Of a stretch of 64,000 nucleotides of DNA, positions 8,229 through 17,705 are shown in pieces; the stretch's first letter is position 1; each line of letters opens with the position of its first letter. The translations under genes and the position numbers were made by a program. Where the stretch lies: the NCBI RefSeq assembly GCF_023705585.1, contig NZ_BOQE01000001.1, positions 1,067,341 through 1,131,340 of the forward strand, given 5' to 3'. The notes under the pieces were generated by a model. That model saw only the letters and a program-made list of their open reading frames with translations, searched no databases and was not told where the DNA came from. Source of the stretch: Collibacillus ludicampi (GTDB lineage Bacteria; Bacillota; Bacilli; Tumebacillales; BOQE01).

Positions 8229-9784
8229 GTCATGATCAACTCCATGGGACTTGGTTGAAAGATTCGAGGGTCCATTAATTTAAGATGATCAGAAATTTTG
8301 GGTTGAAAATCCATTTGCCCTAAAATGTCTCGTTCTAAGTCGATGCCGGGAGCAATTTCAACCAGTTCAAGTCCCTCTAATGTAAGCTGAAATACAGCTC
8401 TTTCTGTTACATAAATAACTTTCTTATCATGTTTAGCTGCATATTTTCCACTAAAGGTAATTTGATTCACATCACTTACAAATTTTTTATTTTTTCCTTC
8501 CTGTAGTATACGAATCTTTCCCCGATCAATTTCAACTTCTAAGCCACCAGTAGTAAAGGTAGTACAAAAAATAACTTTTTTTGCGGGCTGTGTTACATCG
8601 ATAAATCCTCCACAACCGACAGATCGATTTCCAAATTTACTGACATTTACATTTCCAAATCGGTCCACTTCCGCTGCACCCATAAAGGCCAGATCTACAC
8701 CTGCCCCGTGATAGTGATCGAATTGGCTGCCATGATCCAGAATGACTTCTGCATTTTTAGCAATGCCAAATTGATTAGAACCGATTGGAACCCCGCCAAT
8801 GATGCCTGATTCTATCGTGAGTATAATGTCGGAATTAAGCCCTTCCTCTACAGTAATAGGTCCAATGACATCCCCAGGAATTCCAATTCCTAAATTTACG
8901 ACAGCATTTTTGGTTAATTCTTGAACAGCTCGTCGACCAATGATTTTTCTAACACTCATTGGTAAAGGAGTAGCTTGCTCTACAGGAACTCGTAGTTCAC
9001 CAGAATACACGGGATGATACACACAGTTTGGAATCTGACGATGTTCTTCCATTGGATTTTCTGCTATGACAACATAATCGACCAGATAACCCGGAATGAC
9101 GACTTCTTTTGGATGGAAGGTCCCTGACTTCGCTAAATATTTTACTTGCACAATAACTTTTCCTCCACAAGCCTTCGCCGCTTGCGCCGCTGATAGAATT
9201 TCCAGTTTTAACGGTTCTTCTTCAGTAGTAATATTTCCGTTCTCATCCGCAGAAGTCCCCCGGATTAATACATAATCAAAAGATATGGCTTTATAAAACA
9301 AATACTCCTGATCATCAATTGTTAAAATTTCTACCAGATTTTCTTTCGTTTTGGTTCTTTCATTGAACTTACCTCCATCGATTCGAGGGTCAACGAAAGT
9401 ACCAAGACCAATAGGAGAGATTTGACCAGGTAAACCATTTGCGATGGTACGAAAGAGATGAGTTAATTGACCCTGTGGCAAACAATAGGCATCGATTTTA
9501 TTATCTTCAATCATCTTCCTGATTTTTGGAGCAAGCCCCCAATGCCCTCCAATAATTCGTTTGATGAGTCCCTCTTCTGCTAAATATTCAATACCATTGT
9601 TTCGATCCGATTGACCGGCAGCATGAAAAATCGTTAAATTTTTGGGATGACCAGTCTCAAGAAATCTTCTGCGTATATCCATCAAAATACGATCACATTG
9701 CCCCATACCACCAAAACCTGTAAAGGCAATCGTACATCCATCAGGTATCGTACGTACAAGATCTTCAGATTTTACGATTTTCAT
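8225..9784 (-). CDS. Family I CoA-transferase, YdiF-like (copy 1)
   Basis: A 519-residue fused alpha/beta CoA-transferase of the YdiF/propionate-CoA-transferase type. The N-terminal half has TIAFTGFGGMGQCDRILM, LTIFHAAGQSDR and GHWGLAPKI, the C-terminal half VNLGIGIPGDVIGPI and ILTIESGIIGG, where the Glu (about residue 334) is the expected covalent-CoA nucleophile, followed by GCGGFIDVTQPAKKVIFCTTFT. The reaction moves CoA between acyl-CoA and a free carboxylate. A paralogue, about 60% similar by eye, lies in the same operon (16098-17693). RBS AAAGGTGGTG precedes the start, 17 bases after the permease gene. Substrate unknown; glycerate/glyceryl-CoA is plausible because it is coupled to glycerate kinase. 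Confidence 0.92.
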   Translation of the reverse strand: MKIVKSEDLVRTIPDGCTIAFTGFGGMGQCDRILMDIRRRFLETGHPKNLTIFHAAGQSDRNNGIEYLAEEGLIKRIIGGHWGLAPKIRKMIEDNKIDAYCLPQGQLTHLFRTIANGLPGQISPIGLGTFVDPRIDGGKFNERTKTKENLVEILTIDDQEYLFYKAISFDYVLIRGTSADENGNITTEEEPLKLEILSAAQAAKACGGKVIVQVKYLAKSGTFHPKEVVIPGYLVDYVVIAENPMEEHRQIPNCVYHPVYSGELRVPVEQATPLPMSVRKIIGRRAVQELTKNAVVNLGIGIPGDVIGPITVEEGLNSDIILTIESGIIGGVPIGSNQFGIAKNAEVILDHGSQFDHYHGAGVDLAFMGAAEVDRFGNVNVSKFGNRSVGCGGFIDVTQPAKKVIFCTTFTTGGLEVEIDRGKIRILQEGKNKKFVSDVNQITFSGKYAAKHDKKVIYVTERAVFQLTLEGLELVEIAPGIDLERDILGQMDFQPKISDHLKLMDPRIFQPSPMELIMT

Positions 9785-9800
9785 TTTGCTACACCACCTT

Positions 9801-10823
9801 TTATTGCCGTAATTTCGGAGCTCTTGAATATGCGATCAGGATGACTAAAAGTGTCAAACCTTGCACTACTTGTCGAACCCCCGCCGGCATACCACTTGCA
9901 ACGAGCACATTCGTAAGCAAGGTTAAGACAATCGCACCCAATGCCGCGCCAATTAAGGTTCCTTCTCCACCGCTCAATTTTGTACCCCCAATTACAACTG
10001 CAGCGATAGATAATAACGTATAGTCATTTGCCATTTGTAATTGTGCATTACCACTATACCCAAGTAACACAAGTCCAGCCAAAATACCTATGACTCCGGA
10101 GAATACATAGGTCAAAATGACTGTGCGATTCACACGAATTCCGCATAGTTGGGCAGCCCGCCGGTTACTTCCCACTAAAAAAAGTGTTCGGCCAAATGTT
10201 GTTTTGTTAAGAACCAGACCCCAGACAACTAGTGTAATTATTGCAACAACTAATAGCCAACGAATGGGGCCAATAATCGGTTGCCCAATATCGAGGAGAA
10301 AATTCGGAATTGATCCTGAAGGCTGTCCTTTTGTGTACGCCAAGGTAATTCCATTGATTACTGAAACCATGATAAGAGTCATAACTAAAGGCGGGATACC
10401 AATACACTGGATCCCAATTCCATTGATGAGCCCAATAACAATTCCGAGAACTATAAGAATAATGATCGCGAAAGGCAAATGAGAGACTTTTCCGCCAATA
10501 AAACTCGCTCCCAGAAGTGCCCCCATTGACATTACCGCCCCTACCGATAGGTCAATACCCTCTCCACCAGATAAAATAACAAGTGTTTGACCAACTGTAG
10601 CAATCGCTAAAATGCTTGCTATAGCAAGAATATTTCCAATGTTATTTATAGAGGCAAAACCTGGACTTAAAATTTGCCCTAATATAAGAAGAAATAAACT
10701 TACAATAATTGATGGTGCATACACATTATTACGAACTATTGTGTTGAACCATTTTCTCGTTGTATTCTTTTTGTCTCTTGACGTTTGCGTTGCTTGTGTT
10801 GACAGCTGCTCCAACTCAACCAT
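9801..10823 (-). CDS. RbsC-type sugar ABC transporter permease 1
   Basis: A 340-residue integral membrane protein of the BPD_transp_2 (RbsC/XylH/AraH) family with about eight to ten hydrophobic segments. Family hallmarks: GGEGIDLSVGAVMSMGALLGA (about 86-106), the EAA-like loop NRRAAQLCGIRVNRTVILTYVFSGVIG (about 223-249), and VVIGGTKLSGGEGTLIGAALGAI near the C-terminus. It starts with an AGGAGGCG site. A second, different permease follows the ATPase gene, so the importer probably works as a permease heterodimer. Hydrophilic N-terminus of about 30 residues is a little longer than usual. Confidence 0.92.
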   Translation of the reverse strand: MVELEQLSTQATQTSRDKKNTTRKWFNTIVRNNVYAPSIIVSLFLLILGQILSPGFASINNIGNILAIASILAIATVGQTLVILSGGEGIDLSVGAVMSMGALLGASFIGGKVSHLPFAIIILIVLGIVIGLINGIGIQCIGIPPLVMTLIMVSVINGITLAYTKGQPSGSIPNFLLDIGQPIIGPIRWLLVVAIITLVVWGLVLNKTTFGRTLFLVGSNRRAAQLCGIRVNRTVILTYVFSGVIGILAGLVLLGYSGNAQLQMANDYTLLSIAAVVIGGTKLSGGEGTLIGAALGAIVLTLLTNVLVASGMPAGVRQVVQGLTLLVILIAYSRAPKLRQ

Positions 10824-10838
10824 TTAATCCGCCTCCTT

Positions 10839-11786
10839 TTAATAAGTCAAACCTGTTCTCTTTCCTCTAAGCCAAGTTGCTCCAAGTACACCCATTAAAA
10901 TGATTACCCCGGATAATAGATCCTGATAAAATGGTGAGATCTGTGCCGCCAAAACGGTTGTTGTAACCAGCCCCAAAAATATTGCTCCAAAAATTGCCCC
11001 CATTACTTCGCCGCTTCCTCCCAAGAGAGAAATCCCACCTATCACACACGCAGCAATGGCATTCAAGGATAGAGGTAATCCAACCAGAGGATCTCCTGAT
11101 CCGACACTCCCAGTAAGTGCAATTGCGCCTATGCCGGATACAAATGCGGCGAACACATAAGTGAAAAATTGCATCCATTGTACGGGAATAGCCGATACAT
11201 ATGCCTTCCGTTCATCCCGGCCTAATGCAAAAAGCCAAATACCAGCGGGTGTCATTTTAATGAAGATCCATAAAACTAAGGCAATCAAAATAAAATAAAC
11301 GGGCGTAGGAATTGAAAATAATAATCCATTATATAATTGAACAAAATCCATAGGTGCCTGGCCCCCAGGTGTAGGCATAACCCATAACGCTAATCCAGCC
11401 GCCACAGAGGATGTGGAAAAAGTTGCTAAAAGTGGATTCACACGTAGAAACCCGATGACGAATCCGTTGAGGATTCCCACTAGTATTGCCACTACCAAAG
11501 CAGATCCCAAAGCTGCTCCCATCCCCCATCCTTTTCCAAAAAGGGTAATCAACATAACGTTCACAAGTGACACGATAGCCCCTAAGGAGATGTCAATTCC
11601 ACCGCCAAGCATAACAACCGCTGAACCTATCGATACACAAATGAGTGGAGCATAGGAAGAAATAAATCCTGCCAAAGAAGACAAAGATAAAAATCCCGGA
11701 GTGATAATAATGTTCAAAATGAGAAAAACAATCATCAAACCAAAAACGGGAAGTAAATTCCATTTAAGGATTCTCATCGTAATCAT
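10839..11786 (-). CDS. RbsC-type sugar ABC transporter permease 2
   Basis: A 315-residue polytopic membrane protein of the same family as the downstream permease but clearly divergent from it. Visible landmarks are MLGGGIDISLGAIVSLVNVMLI (about 59-80), FIKMTPAGIWLFALGRDERKAYVSAIPV (cytoplasmic coupling loop, about 169-196) and ACVIGGISLLGGSGEVMGAIFGAIFLG near the end. Its ATG overlaps the stop of the upstream ATPase gene (ATGA), so expression is coupled. The two permeases, the double ATPase and the binding protein make a complete ribose-type importer. Confidence 0.92.
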   Translation of the reverse strand: MITMRILKWNLLPVFGLMIVFLILNIIITPGFLSLSSLAGFISSYAPLICVSIGSAVVMLGGGIDISLGAIVSLVNVMLITLFGKGWGMGAALGSALVVAILVGILNGFVIGFLRVNPLLATFSTSSVAAGLALWVMPTPGGQAPMDFVQLYNGLLFSIPTPVYFILIALVLWIFIKMTPAGIWLFALGRDERKAYVSAIPVQWMQFFTYVFAAFVSGIGAIALTGSVGSGDPLVGLPLSLNAIAACVIGGISLLGGSGEVMGAIFGAIFLGLVTTTVLAAQISPFYQDLLSGVIILMGVLGATWLRGKRTGLTY

Positions 11787-13273
11787 GCACCCCTCAGTAT
11801 TGAAGCTGAGACAATATTTTCAGTGGAAATTTCCGATCCACTTAAAATTCGAACAATTTCCCCTTCATACATAACCAGAATACGTGACATTGGGGCCATC
11901 CGAGAAAGCTGAACGAGTTCTTCGTCATCACTTGAGACAAATATCACACTGGAACCTTCCTTAATTAAGTCACACATAATACGGTGGACATCAAGTCGCG
12001 CTTGAACATCGATTCCTTTCGTAGGGTCATCTGCCAATAATATGAGCGGTTTTGTAATGATCCAGCGACCAATCACGACTTTTTGTTGATTACCTCCACT
12101 CAATGTTTTGATCGGTTGTTTTGGAGTATCGAATTTGACACCATACTCGTGCAATAACTGTTTTTCGTCGATATTCTTCTGCTTCATGACAAGCTTTTTT
12201 ACCGCACTAAGATTCTCGGAAAGAGATCTCCCTGCAAATACACCTTCATGCTCACGATCTCCTGAAATAAATGCCAAGCCTTCATTCACTGCATGACGAG
12301 GGGATGCAATATGTTTCTTAACTCCATTAATGTAAAGGTTAACAGTACCTTTCATTCCAAAAAGAGTTCTTACCAAGTCCGATTGACCATGACCCTGTAA
12401 ACCTGCGATGCCAACAAATTCCCCAGGTCTTATGTCCAATTTAATGCGAGTTTTAAATTGCGTGAGATATAGTTCAGGCACTGACAAAACCGGATGTTCC
12501 GAAATATTACTCTCGTTTTCTATAGAATGAATCAGCGGAAACTTATCGACCACTTCTCTTCCACTCATCATCGATAAGAGCTCATTTTGATCCTTTTCTT
12601 CTATACCGACCGTTTCAATTGTTTCCCCATTTCTCATTACTGTAACTGAATCGCAAATCGAGTAGATTTCCGACATTCGATGAGAAATAAATAAAACAGA
12701 AGCTCCTTCATTTTTTAGATAGCGAAGCATTGTTTTTACAATTTCTACTTCTTCTCGATAAAGAGCAGAGGTAATTTCGTCTACAATTAAAATTTTCGGC
12801 TTTTGTATCAGCGCTTTTGCAAACTCAATGAGATATTGTTGATTGGGAGAAAGATCACTTACCTTTTTACCCAATAAATGATCCAGTTGCATTTCTTTCA
12901 GAATGAATAATGCCTTCTCCCTCAACTCTTTATGATCGGTAAAGAGGCCCAACCGTTTTGGGATGTTACACATTAAAAGATTCATTTCTACTGATAAATT
13001 AGTAAACAAACTAAGTTCTTGCGAAGTGATTACAATCCCTTGCCGTTTGGAATAAGCAGGAGAACGAAGCGCACAAGGTTTTTCGTAAAGTTCAATCTGT
13101 CCTTCATCGGGTTTAATAGCTCCTCCAAGAATCCTTGCCAATGTACTTTTACCTGATCCATTTCCACCTAAGAGCGCTCGAATTTCTCCTTTTTCCACAG
13201 ATAATGTCGCATTTGACAGGGCTACGACAGAGCCAAAAGATTTCTTGATATTTTGACAGCGAAGAGCGATCAT
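11783..13273 (-). CDS. RbsA-type sugar ABC transporter ATPase (two ATPase domains)
   Basis: A 496-residue protein with two fused ABC ATPase domains. Domain 1 has Walker A GGNGSGKSTL (about 31-40), a signature region DLSPNQQYLIEFAKAL that is degenerate (SPNQQ instead of SGGQQ), and Walker B ILIVDEITSALY. Domain 2 lacks a proper Walker A (GLQGHGQSDLVRTLFG) as in other RbsA/MglA proteins, but has TLSGGNQQKVVIGRWI and LLADDPTKGIDV. The start at ATG 13273 is preferred over 13282 because the AAAGGGAG site overlaps the latter. It powers import with the two permeases. No unusual features beyond the degenerate first signature. Confidence 0.92.
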   Translation of the reverse strand: MIALRCQNIKKSFGSVVALSNATLSVEKGEIRALLGGNGSGKSTLARILGGAIKPDEGQIELYEKPCALRSPAYSKRQGIVITSQELSLFTNLSVEMNLLMCNIPKRLGLFTDHKELREKALFILKEMQLDHLLGKKVSDLSPNQQYLIEFAKALIQKPKILIVDEITSALYREEVEIVKTMLRYLKNEGASVLFISHRMSEIYSICDSVTVMRNGETIETVGIEEKDQNELLSMMSGREVVDKFPLIHSIENESNISEHPVLSVPELYLTQFKTRIKLDIRPGEFVGIAGLQGHGQSDLVRTLFGMKGTVNLYINGVKKHIASPRHAVNEGLAFISGDREHEGVFAGRSLSENLSAVKKLVMKQKNIDEKQLLHEYGVKFDTPKQPIKTLSGGNQQKVVIGRWIITKPLILLADDPTKGIDVQARLDVHRIMCDLIKEGSSVIFVSSDDEELVQLSRMAPMSRILVMYEGEIVRILSGSEISTENIVSASILRGA

Positions 13274-13298
13274 TAGATTCATCTCCCTTTGTATTGCA

Positions 13299-13331
13299 TT
13301 AGCGGATCGTTGTTTATTAACGATCCGCTAA
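13299..13331 (-). other. Intercistronic hairpin between binding protein and ATPase genes
   Basis: TTAGCGGATCGTT at 13299-13311 pairs perfectly with 13319-13331 across a 7-base loop, a 13-bp stem. No T-run follows on the minus strand, so it is not a normal terminator. Stable hairpins after the binding-protein gene are common in ABC operons and raise its mRNA level relative to downstream genes by blocking 3' decay. That role is inference. Confidence 0.75.
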
Positions 13332-13345
13332 TATATCAGTATTTT

Positions 13346-14509
13346 TTATTGAAATAAAGAATCCACTTGTTCTTGAGTAAGTGATGCATCAAGAGATGCG
13401 TTATCAGGCTGTCCTTGTCCCAATTTAACCGCTTCATCAAGTGAGATAGCTTTGGTAAATTTAAGCCCCTTCATCCAAGGTGCATCAGGTTGTGCATTTT
13501 TTGTCACTACATAGGGTGGATCTACTAAAATGGCATTCTTGAGATTTGGATCCAGCGGATTGGGTTGTAAAACTCCATCTTTGAATTTCTTACCCTGGAG
13601 CAAGTTTATCGTTACTTCTAATGCATCAACACCAACACCAGGTGCATATGGAACGGCAATCGAATTTAAATTCGGCATATTTGACCACTTACGTAAAAAT
13701 CCAAACGTATAGTCCCCAGTCATAATGGGAGGAGATTGATTCGCGTTTTGATAGGCTTGTAAAACACCTTCGGCCATTACGTCCTGTTCCAAAATCCCAT
13801 CGATGTTCTTATAAGTTGAGAGTAAGGTTGTCATTGCTGATTGCGCTGTTGACTCAGACCATTTACCAGGTACAGATGCGAGGACTTTTATATCTGGATA
13901 ATGGCTTAATATGTCCTTAGCTGCTTGTTGTCGAATATTATCGGCTGTATTTCCAGGAAGACCTGTAAGTTCTACAATGTTTCCTTTTCCATGTAATTGA
14001 TCGGCAATCCATTGGGTTTGGATACGCCAGAAGGCATCATTATTTCCAACAACAGCATAAGTGTCAGGATAAGCTGCAGGATCGTTCGTAATGACGACCA
14101 AGATTCCTTTCGCTTTCGCTTTTGCGATTACCGGCCCAAGGGAAGTGGCAGACACAGGATCGATCATCAAAGCGTCTACTCCACTGTTAATCATTGTGTT
14201 TAGCTGACTTAGTTGCTGCGAAACATCTGCATTCGAATTTGCGACTTGCAAGTCTTTGAGAATTCCAGAAGCTTTATACTTTTCGGCTGCCTTTTGAACA
14301 TCCTCAACAAATTGCGATCGCCATGTATTTCCGAAATATCCATTGGCAAAACCAATGACGAATCCTTTCTTTTTATCGTTTGAGGCCGTGTTTTTATCTT
14401 GTAATCCAGACCCTGAACTCGAAGTTGACGTGGAAGTTCCGCAAGCTGTTAACATCGATAGTACTAATAATGCACCTGTAGCTATGGAAAACAGCTTATT
14501 CTTTTTCAT
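13346..14509 (-). CDS. Sugar ABC transporter substrate-binding lipoprotein (Peripla_BP_4)
   Basis: A 387-residue lipoprotein. The signal peptide is MKKNKLFSIATGALLVLSMLTACG with lipobox LTAC (Cys about 24), followed by a Ser/Thr linker. The mature part is a type-1 periplasmic binding fold: GFVIGFANGYFGNTWRSQF (first strand-helix), QLNTMINSGVDALMIDPVSA, ILVVITNDPAAYPDTYAVVGNNDA and GILEQDVMAEGVLQAY. The ATG at 14509 is chosen because GGGGGGAG lies 6 bases upstream; a start 24 bases earlier would precede the RBS. It would bind a sugar-like or polyhydroxy-acid ligand outside the cell. It follows the lactonase gene closely. Confidence 0.93.
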   Translation of the reverse strand: MKKNKLFSIATGALLVLSMLTACGTSTSTSSSGSGLQDKNTASNDKKKGFVIGFANGYFGNTWRSQFVEDVQKAAEKYKASGILKDLQVANSNADVSQQLSQLNTMINSGVDALMIDPVSATSLGPVIAKAKAKGILVVITNDPAAYPDTYAVVGNNDAFWRIQTQWIADQLHGKGNIVELTGLPGNTADNIRQQAAKDILSHYPDIKVLASVPGKWSESTAQSAMTTLLSTYKNIDGILEQDVMAEGVLQAYQNANQSPPIMTGDYTFGFLRKWSNMPNLNSIAVPYAPGVGVDALEVTINLLQGKKFKDGVLQPNPLDPNLKNAILVDPPYVVTKNAQPDAPWMKGLKFTKAISLDEAVKLGQGQPDNASLDASLTQEQVDSLFQ

Positions 14510-14529
14510 AAATGGCTCCCCCCGTAATA

Positions 14530-15285
14530 TCAAACCTTTTCAATCATGGGAAAATTACTTTCCTGATATTTTCGAATACTTATTTCATGGCCAGGTAAAA
14601 TCCGTTGTGCAAGACGCCTTACTTTATTCATACTTTCATATATTTCTTTTGTACTAGTCAGAATCCCAGCAGGAATGTTTTCTCGTATGTTTTCTAATAA
14701 ATTCGAAACATCCCCAGAAATACAAAGTGTTCCTTCTTCTGTTTTGACAAGTACCGACTGATGCCCCTCAGAATGTCCAGGTGTAAGGAACACTTTCAGT
14801 CCAGGGAGAATTTCTGCCTCATCATTAACAAACTTCCAACTAAAATAATCAACTGAGTGGTCATCAAATAATTCCCTCAAGTAAATGTCTTGTTGACTCG
14901 GAATTGGATTAAAAGCTGCTTTCCATTCGTTTTCCTGTACAATGAAGCGTGCCTTTTTAAATAAACGATTGTTTCCGCAATGGTCATAGTGGAGATGTGT
15001 GTTTATGACTATGTTCACATCTTCCGGGTTCCACCCAAGTCCTTGTTTAATAGCTTCGACAATGTATTCATCTGAATCCAGGTTACATGGACATACATGT
15101 TCCTCAACCCAGGTCTTATCATGAATTCCCGTATCTACAAGAATTTTATAACCGTCTCCAAAAATGGCTGTTGCCCATACGGGAATAGTGATTGCTTTTC
15201 CTACGTCTCTGCCGTAAGTCAAAGAAGACTTTTCAACAGAAAGTTCCCCCATTTTAAGAGCCATGACTTTCCATGTAGTTATCAT
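14530..15285 (-). CDS. Metallo-beta-lactamase-fold lactonase (AHL-lactonase-like)
   Basis: A 251-residue hydrolase of the metallo-beta-lactamase fold. Metal ligands are visible: NTHLHYDHCGNN (HxHxDH, about 101-112), TPGHSEGH (about 176-183), GDVSN (Asp bridging the metals) and LPGHE near the C-terminus. This pattern is typical of the AiiA/AhlD N-acyl-homoserine-lactonase branch, whose members also open sugar lactones. Start ATG 15285 follows AAGGAGGAG by 8 bases; longer in-frame extensions overlap the SDR gene. Its position in an operon for uptake and degradation of a carbohydrate acid suggests a metabolic lactonase, not quorum quenching; that is inference. Confidence 0.85.
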   Translation of the reverse strand: MITTWKVMALKMGELSVEKSSLTYGRDVGKAITIPVWATAIFGDGYKILVDTGIHDKTWVEEHVCPCNLDSDEYIVEAIKQGLGWNPEDVNIVINTHLHYDHCGNNRLFKKARFIVQENEWKAAFNPIPSQQDIYLRELFDDHSVDYFSWKFVNDEAEILPGLKVFLTPGHSEGHQSVLVKTEEGTLCISGDVSNLLENIRENIPAGILTSTKEIYESMNKVRRLAQRILPGHEISIRKYQESNFPMIEKV

Positions 15286-15304
15286 ATCAAGCTCCTCCTT
15301 GAAG

Positions 15305-16045
15305 TTATAAAACCATACCTCCACCGACATTAATGACTTCACCAGTAATATAAGCAGCCTGATCGGACGCCAGGAATGCAATCATATTGGCTACATCCTC
15401 TGGTTTCCCGGCACGTCCCATTGGAATTTTGGAAATCATGATATCCCATACTTTTTCCGGTACTGAACGAGTCATATCTGTTTCAATGAAACCTGGACAA
15501 ATGGCATTACAAGTAACATTGAATTTGGCAAGCTCCCGAGCTGCCGTTTTACTCAAGCCGACCACACCCGCTTTTGCTGCTGCATAATTTGCTTGACCGA
15601 TGTTCCCTAACCAACTCGCTGAAGAAATATTGATAATTCGTCCGTAACATCTTTCTCTCATATGTTGAGCCGCAGGTTGCATACAATTGAAAACACCCGT
15701 AAGGTTTACGGCTAGAACACTGTCCCACTGTTCATACGTCATTTTGTGTAACATTGCATCCCGATTAATTCCAGCGTTATTCACAAGGATGTCTAATTTC
15801 CCAAACTGTTCGATAGCATAGTGAATAAGGGCATTCGCCTGCTCTCGGTCAGCAACGTTAGCAACGAAGACGTCCGCTAAGTGTCCCTTTTTCTGAATGT
15901 CGTCTGCTGTTTCTCTGGCTCCCTCATTGTTAACATCGCTTACTACTACCTGAGCTCCAAGCGATGCGAGTTTATCTGCAATCCCGCGTCCCAATCCCCG
16001 TGCAGATCCCGTTACAATTGCAACCTTTCCAGTTAAATCAATCAT
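15305..16045 (-). CDS. Short-chain dehydrogenase, FabG/PhaB-like 3-ketoacyl reductase
   Basis: A 246-residue SDR. The cofactor motif TGSARGLGRGIADKL (about 12-26), NNAGINRDAMLHKMTYEQWD (about 88-107), and the catalytic ISSASWLGNIGQANYAAAKAG (Ser, then YxxxK, about 139-159) are intact. The ending FLASDQAAYITGEVINVGGGMVL is typical of FabG/PhaB enzymes that interconvert 3-hydroxyacyl and 3-ketoacyl thioesters. RBS CAAGGAGGGG precedes the ATG. Placed between a thiolase/CoA-transferase pair and a lactonase, it most likely oxidises a 3-hydroxyacyl-CoA; FabG in fatty acid synthesis is unlikely from this context. Confidence 0.9.
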   Translation of the reverse strand: MIDLTGKVAIVTGSARGLGRGIADKLASLGAQVVVSDVNNEGARETADDIQKKGHLADVFVANVADREQANALIHYAIEQFGKLDILVNNAGINRDAMLHKMTYEQWDSVLAVNLTGVFNCMQPAAQHMRERCYGRIINISSASWLGNIGQANYAAAKAGVVGLSKTAARELAKFNVTCNAICPGFIETDMTRSVPEKVWDIMISKIPMGRAGKPEDVANMIAFLASDQAAYITGEVINVGGGMVL

Positions 16046-16097
16046 TTGATCCCCTCCTTGTTATTTTCATCATCTAACCTTTTATGGTATAATTATG

Positions 16098-17693
16098 TTA
16101 TACAAATTGAATTTCTCTGTTTCTTCTGATCTTTTCTTTCAAATGAAAGGAATCTTCTCGATAAATCGTAGGATCCATTATTCGCAGATTATTACGAATA
16201 ATAGGTCTAAAATCCATTTGTCTTAAAATATCTCGTTCTATATCGATTCCTGGAGCGATTTCTACAAGCTCAATCCCATTTTTGGTCAACTCGAAAACAG
16301 CTCTTTCCGTCACAATGACAACACGTTGACCGCGTTCCATAGCTAATTGACCATTGAATGAAACTTGTTCAACTTTCTTTACAAATTTCTTTTCAGTTCC
16401 CTCTTTTACAATATTAAGTTTGTGATCTCTAAAATCTACTTCGAGTCCACGGGCAGTAAAAGTACTACAAAAGACGACAGTCTTGGCACATTGGGTAATA
16501 TCAATAAATCCGCCAGCACCTGTAGAACGACCTGAAAATTTTGTGGAATTTACATTCCCATTTTCGTCTACCTGTCCTACACCCATGAATGTGAAATCAA
16601 CACCAGTTCCATTGTAAAAATCAAATTGATATGGATGTTCAATTAAGGCTTCCATATTTTTTGCAATTCCAAAATCGATTCCACCTAATGGTGCGCCACC
16701 ATAAACTCCTGATTCAACAGTTACGACTATTTCATCAGTCATATTTTCTTCGATGATTATACCGCCAATCTCATCATTGGGAATTCCTGTTCCTAGATTA
16801 ATAATTGAGTTCGGTGTCAATTCCAAAGCGGCTCTACGGGCGATAAGTTTGCGTATCGTCAGAGGTTTTGCCTCAACACTCGTTACTGGAACCCGTAAGT
16901 CTCCACTATAAGCCGGATCAAAGTAAAAGCTTGAGGTTTGTCGGTGATCTTCTTCCGGATTTTCAGATTTAACGACTACATCCACGAAAACTCCCGGAAT
17001 CACAACTTCTTTTGGATGTAATGTACCTGCTTCCGCAATTCTCTTTACTTGGGCAATCACCAAACCTCCAAAACGTTTTGTCGCCAGAACGGCCGGCAGC
17101 ACTTCTAATTTCATGGCTTCATCTTCAAAAGTAATGTTACCGTTTTCATCGGCTGTAGTCCCGCGTACCAAGACAACATCAATTGGAATTTGACGATAAT
17201 ACAGATACTCTTCTCCATGAAGTTCAACAAGTTCAACTAAATCCTCTAATTCACGGGTACGAGTATTCATTTTCCCGCCTTCAAATCTTGGATCGATGAA
17301 TGTTCCAAGCCCTATTTTCGATAAATGTCCTTTATGCCCACCTGCCATATCACGAAGCAGATGAGTAGCCTGCCCTTGAGGCAAACAGTACGCTTCAACT
17401 TTATTTTTGGATATTAACTCCATCCACTTCGGTGCAAGTCCCCAATGTGATCCAATAATCCGTTTGGTCATTCCTTCATGAGCAAGATGTTGAATCCCAC
17501 GCTGCCGATCGCTTTGCCCTGCTGCATGAAACAATGTAAGATTACAAGGATGGCCAGTTTCCAAAAAACGTTTCTCTAATGGTTTAAGTATACTTTCGCA
17601 GGAACCTACCAATGTCATGCCCACGGTTGCAACTGTATACCCGTCTTGGATAAGCTCAGCCGCCTGTTCGCCGCTAAGAAACCTTGGTCTCAT
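16098..17693 (-). CDS. Family I CoA-transferase, YdiF-like (copy 2)
   Basis: A 531-residue paralogue of the CoA-transferase at 8225-9784. N-terminal part: YTVATVGMTLVGSCESILK, LTLFHAAGQSDRQRG, SHWGLAPKWMEL; C-terminal part: INLGTGIPNDEIGGII and VTVESGVYGGAPLG with the nucleophile Glu (about 338), then GAGGFIDITQCAKTVVFCSTFTARG. It is preceded by a GGGGGG-rich RBS and lies 12 bases after the thiolase gene. Having two full-length copies in one operon suggests two distinct CoA transfers in the pathway, for example substrate activation and CoA recovery from the product. Confidence 0.92.
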   Translation of the reverse strand: MRPRFLSGEQAAELIQDGYTVATVGMTLVGSCESILKPLEKRFLETGHPCNLTLFHAAGQSDRQRGIQHLAHEGMTKRIIGSHWGLAPKWMELISKNKVEAYCLPQGQATHLLRDMAGGHKGHLSKIGLGTFIDPRFEGGKMNTRTRELEDLVELVELHGEEYLYYRQIPIDVVLVRGTTADENGNITFEDEAMKLEVLPAVLATKRFGGLVIAQVKRIAEAGTLHPKEVVIPGVFVDVVVKSENPEEDHRQTSSFYFDPAYSGDLRVPVTSVEAKPLTIRKLIARRAALELTPNSIINLGTGIPNDEIGGIIIEENMTDEIVVTVESGVYGGAPLGGIDFGIAKNMEALIEHPYQFDFYNGTGVDFTFMGVGQVDENGNVNSTKFSGRSTGAGGFIDITQCAKTVVFCSTFTARGLEVDFRDHKLNIVKEGTEKKFVKKVEQVSFNGQLAMERGQRVVIVTERAVFELTKNGIELVEIAPGIDIERDILRQMDFRPIIRNNLRIMDPTIYREDSFHLKEKIRRNREIQFV

Positions 17694-17705
17694 TGATGTT
17701 CCCCC

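Noticed and set aside
14530-15285. Quorum-quenching AHL lactonase
   Set aside because: The metal motif fits that family, but the gene is inside a catabolic operon, so a sugar-lactone or hydroxy-acid lactone substrate is more likely; the AHL role is not supported.
15097-15333. Open frames opposite the operon genes (for example 15097-15333 plus strand)
   Set aside because: They run antisense to well-supported enzymes, have no ribosome sites and show no domain pattern.
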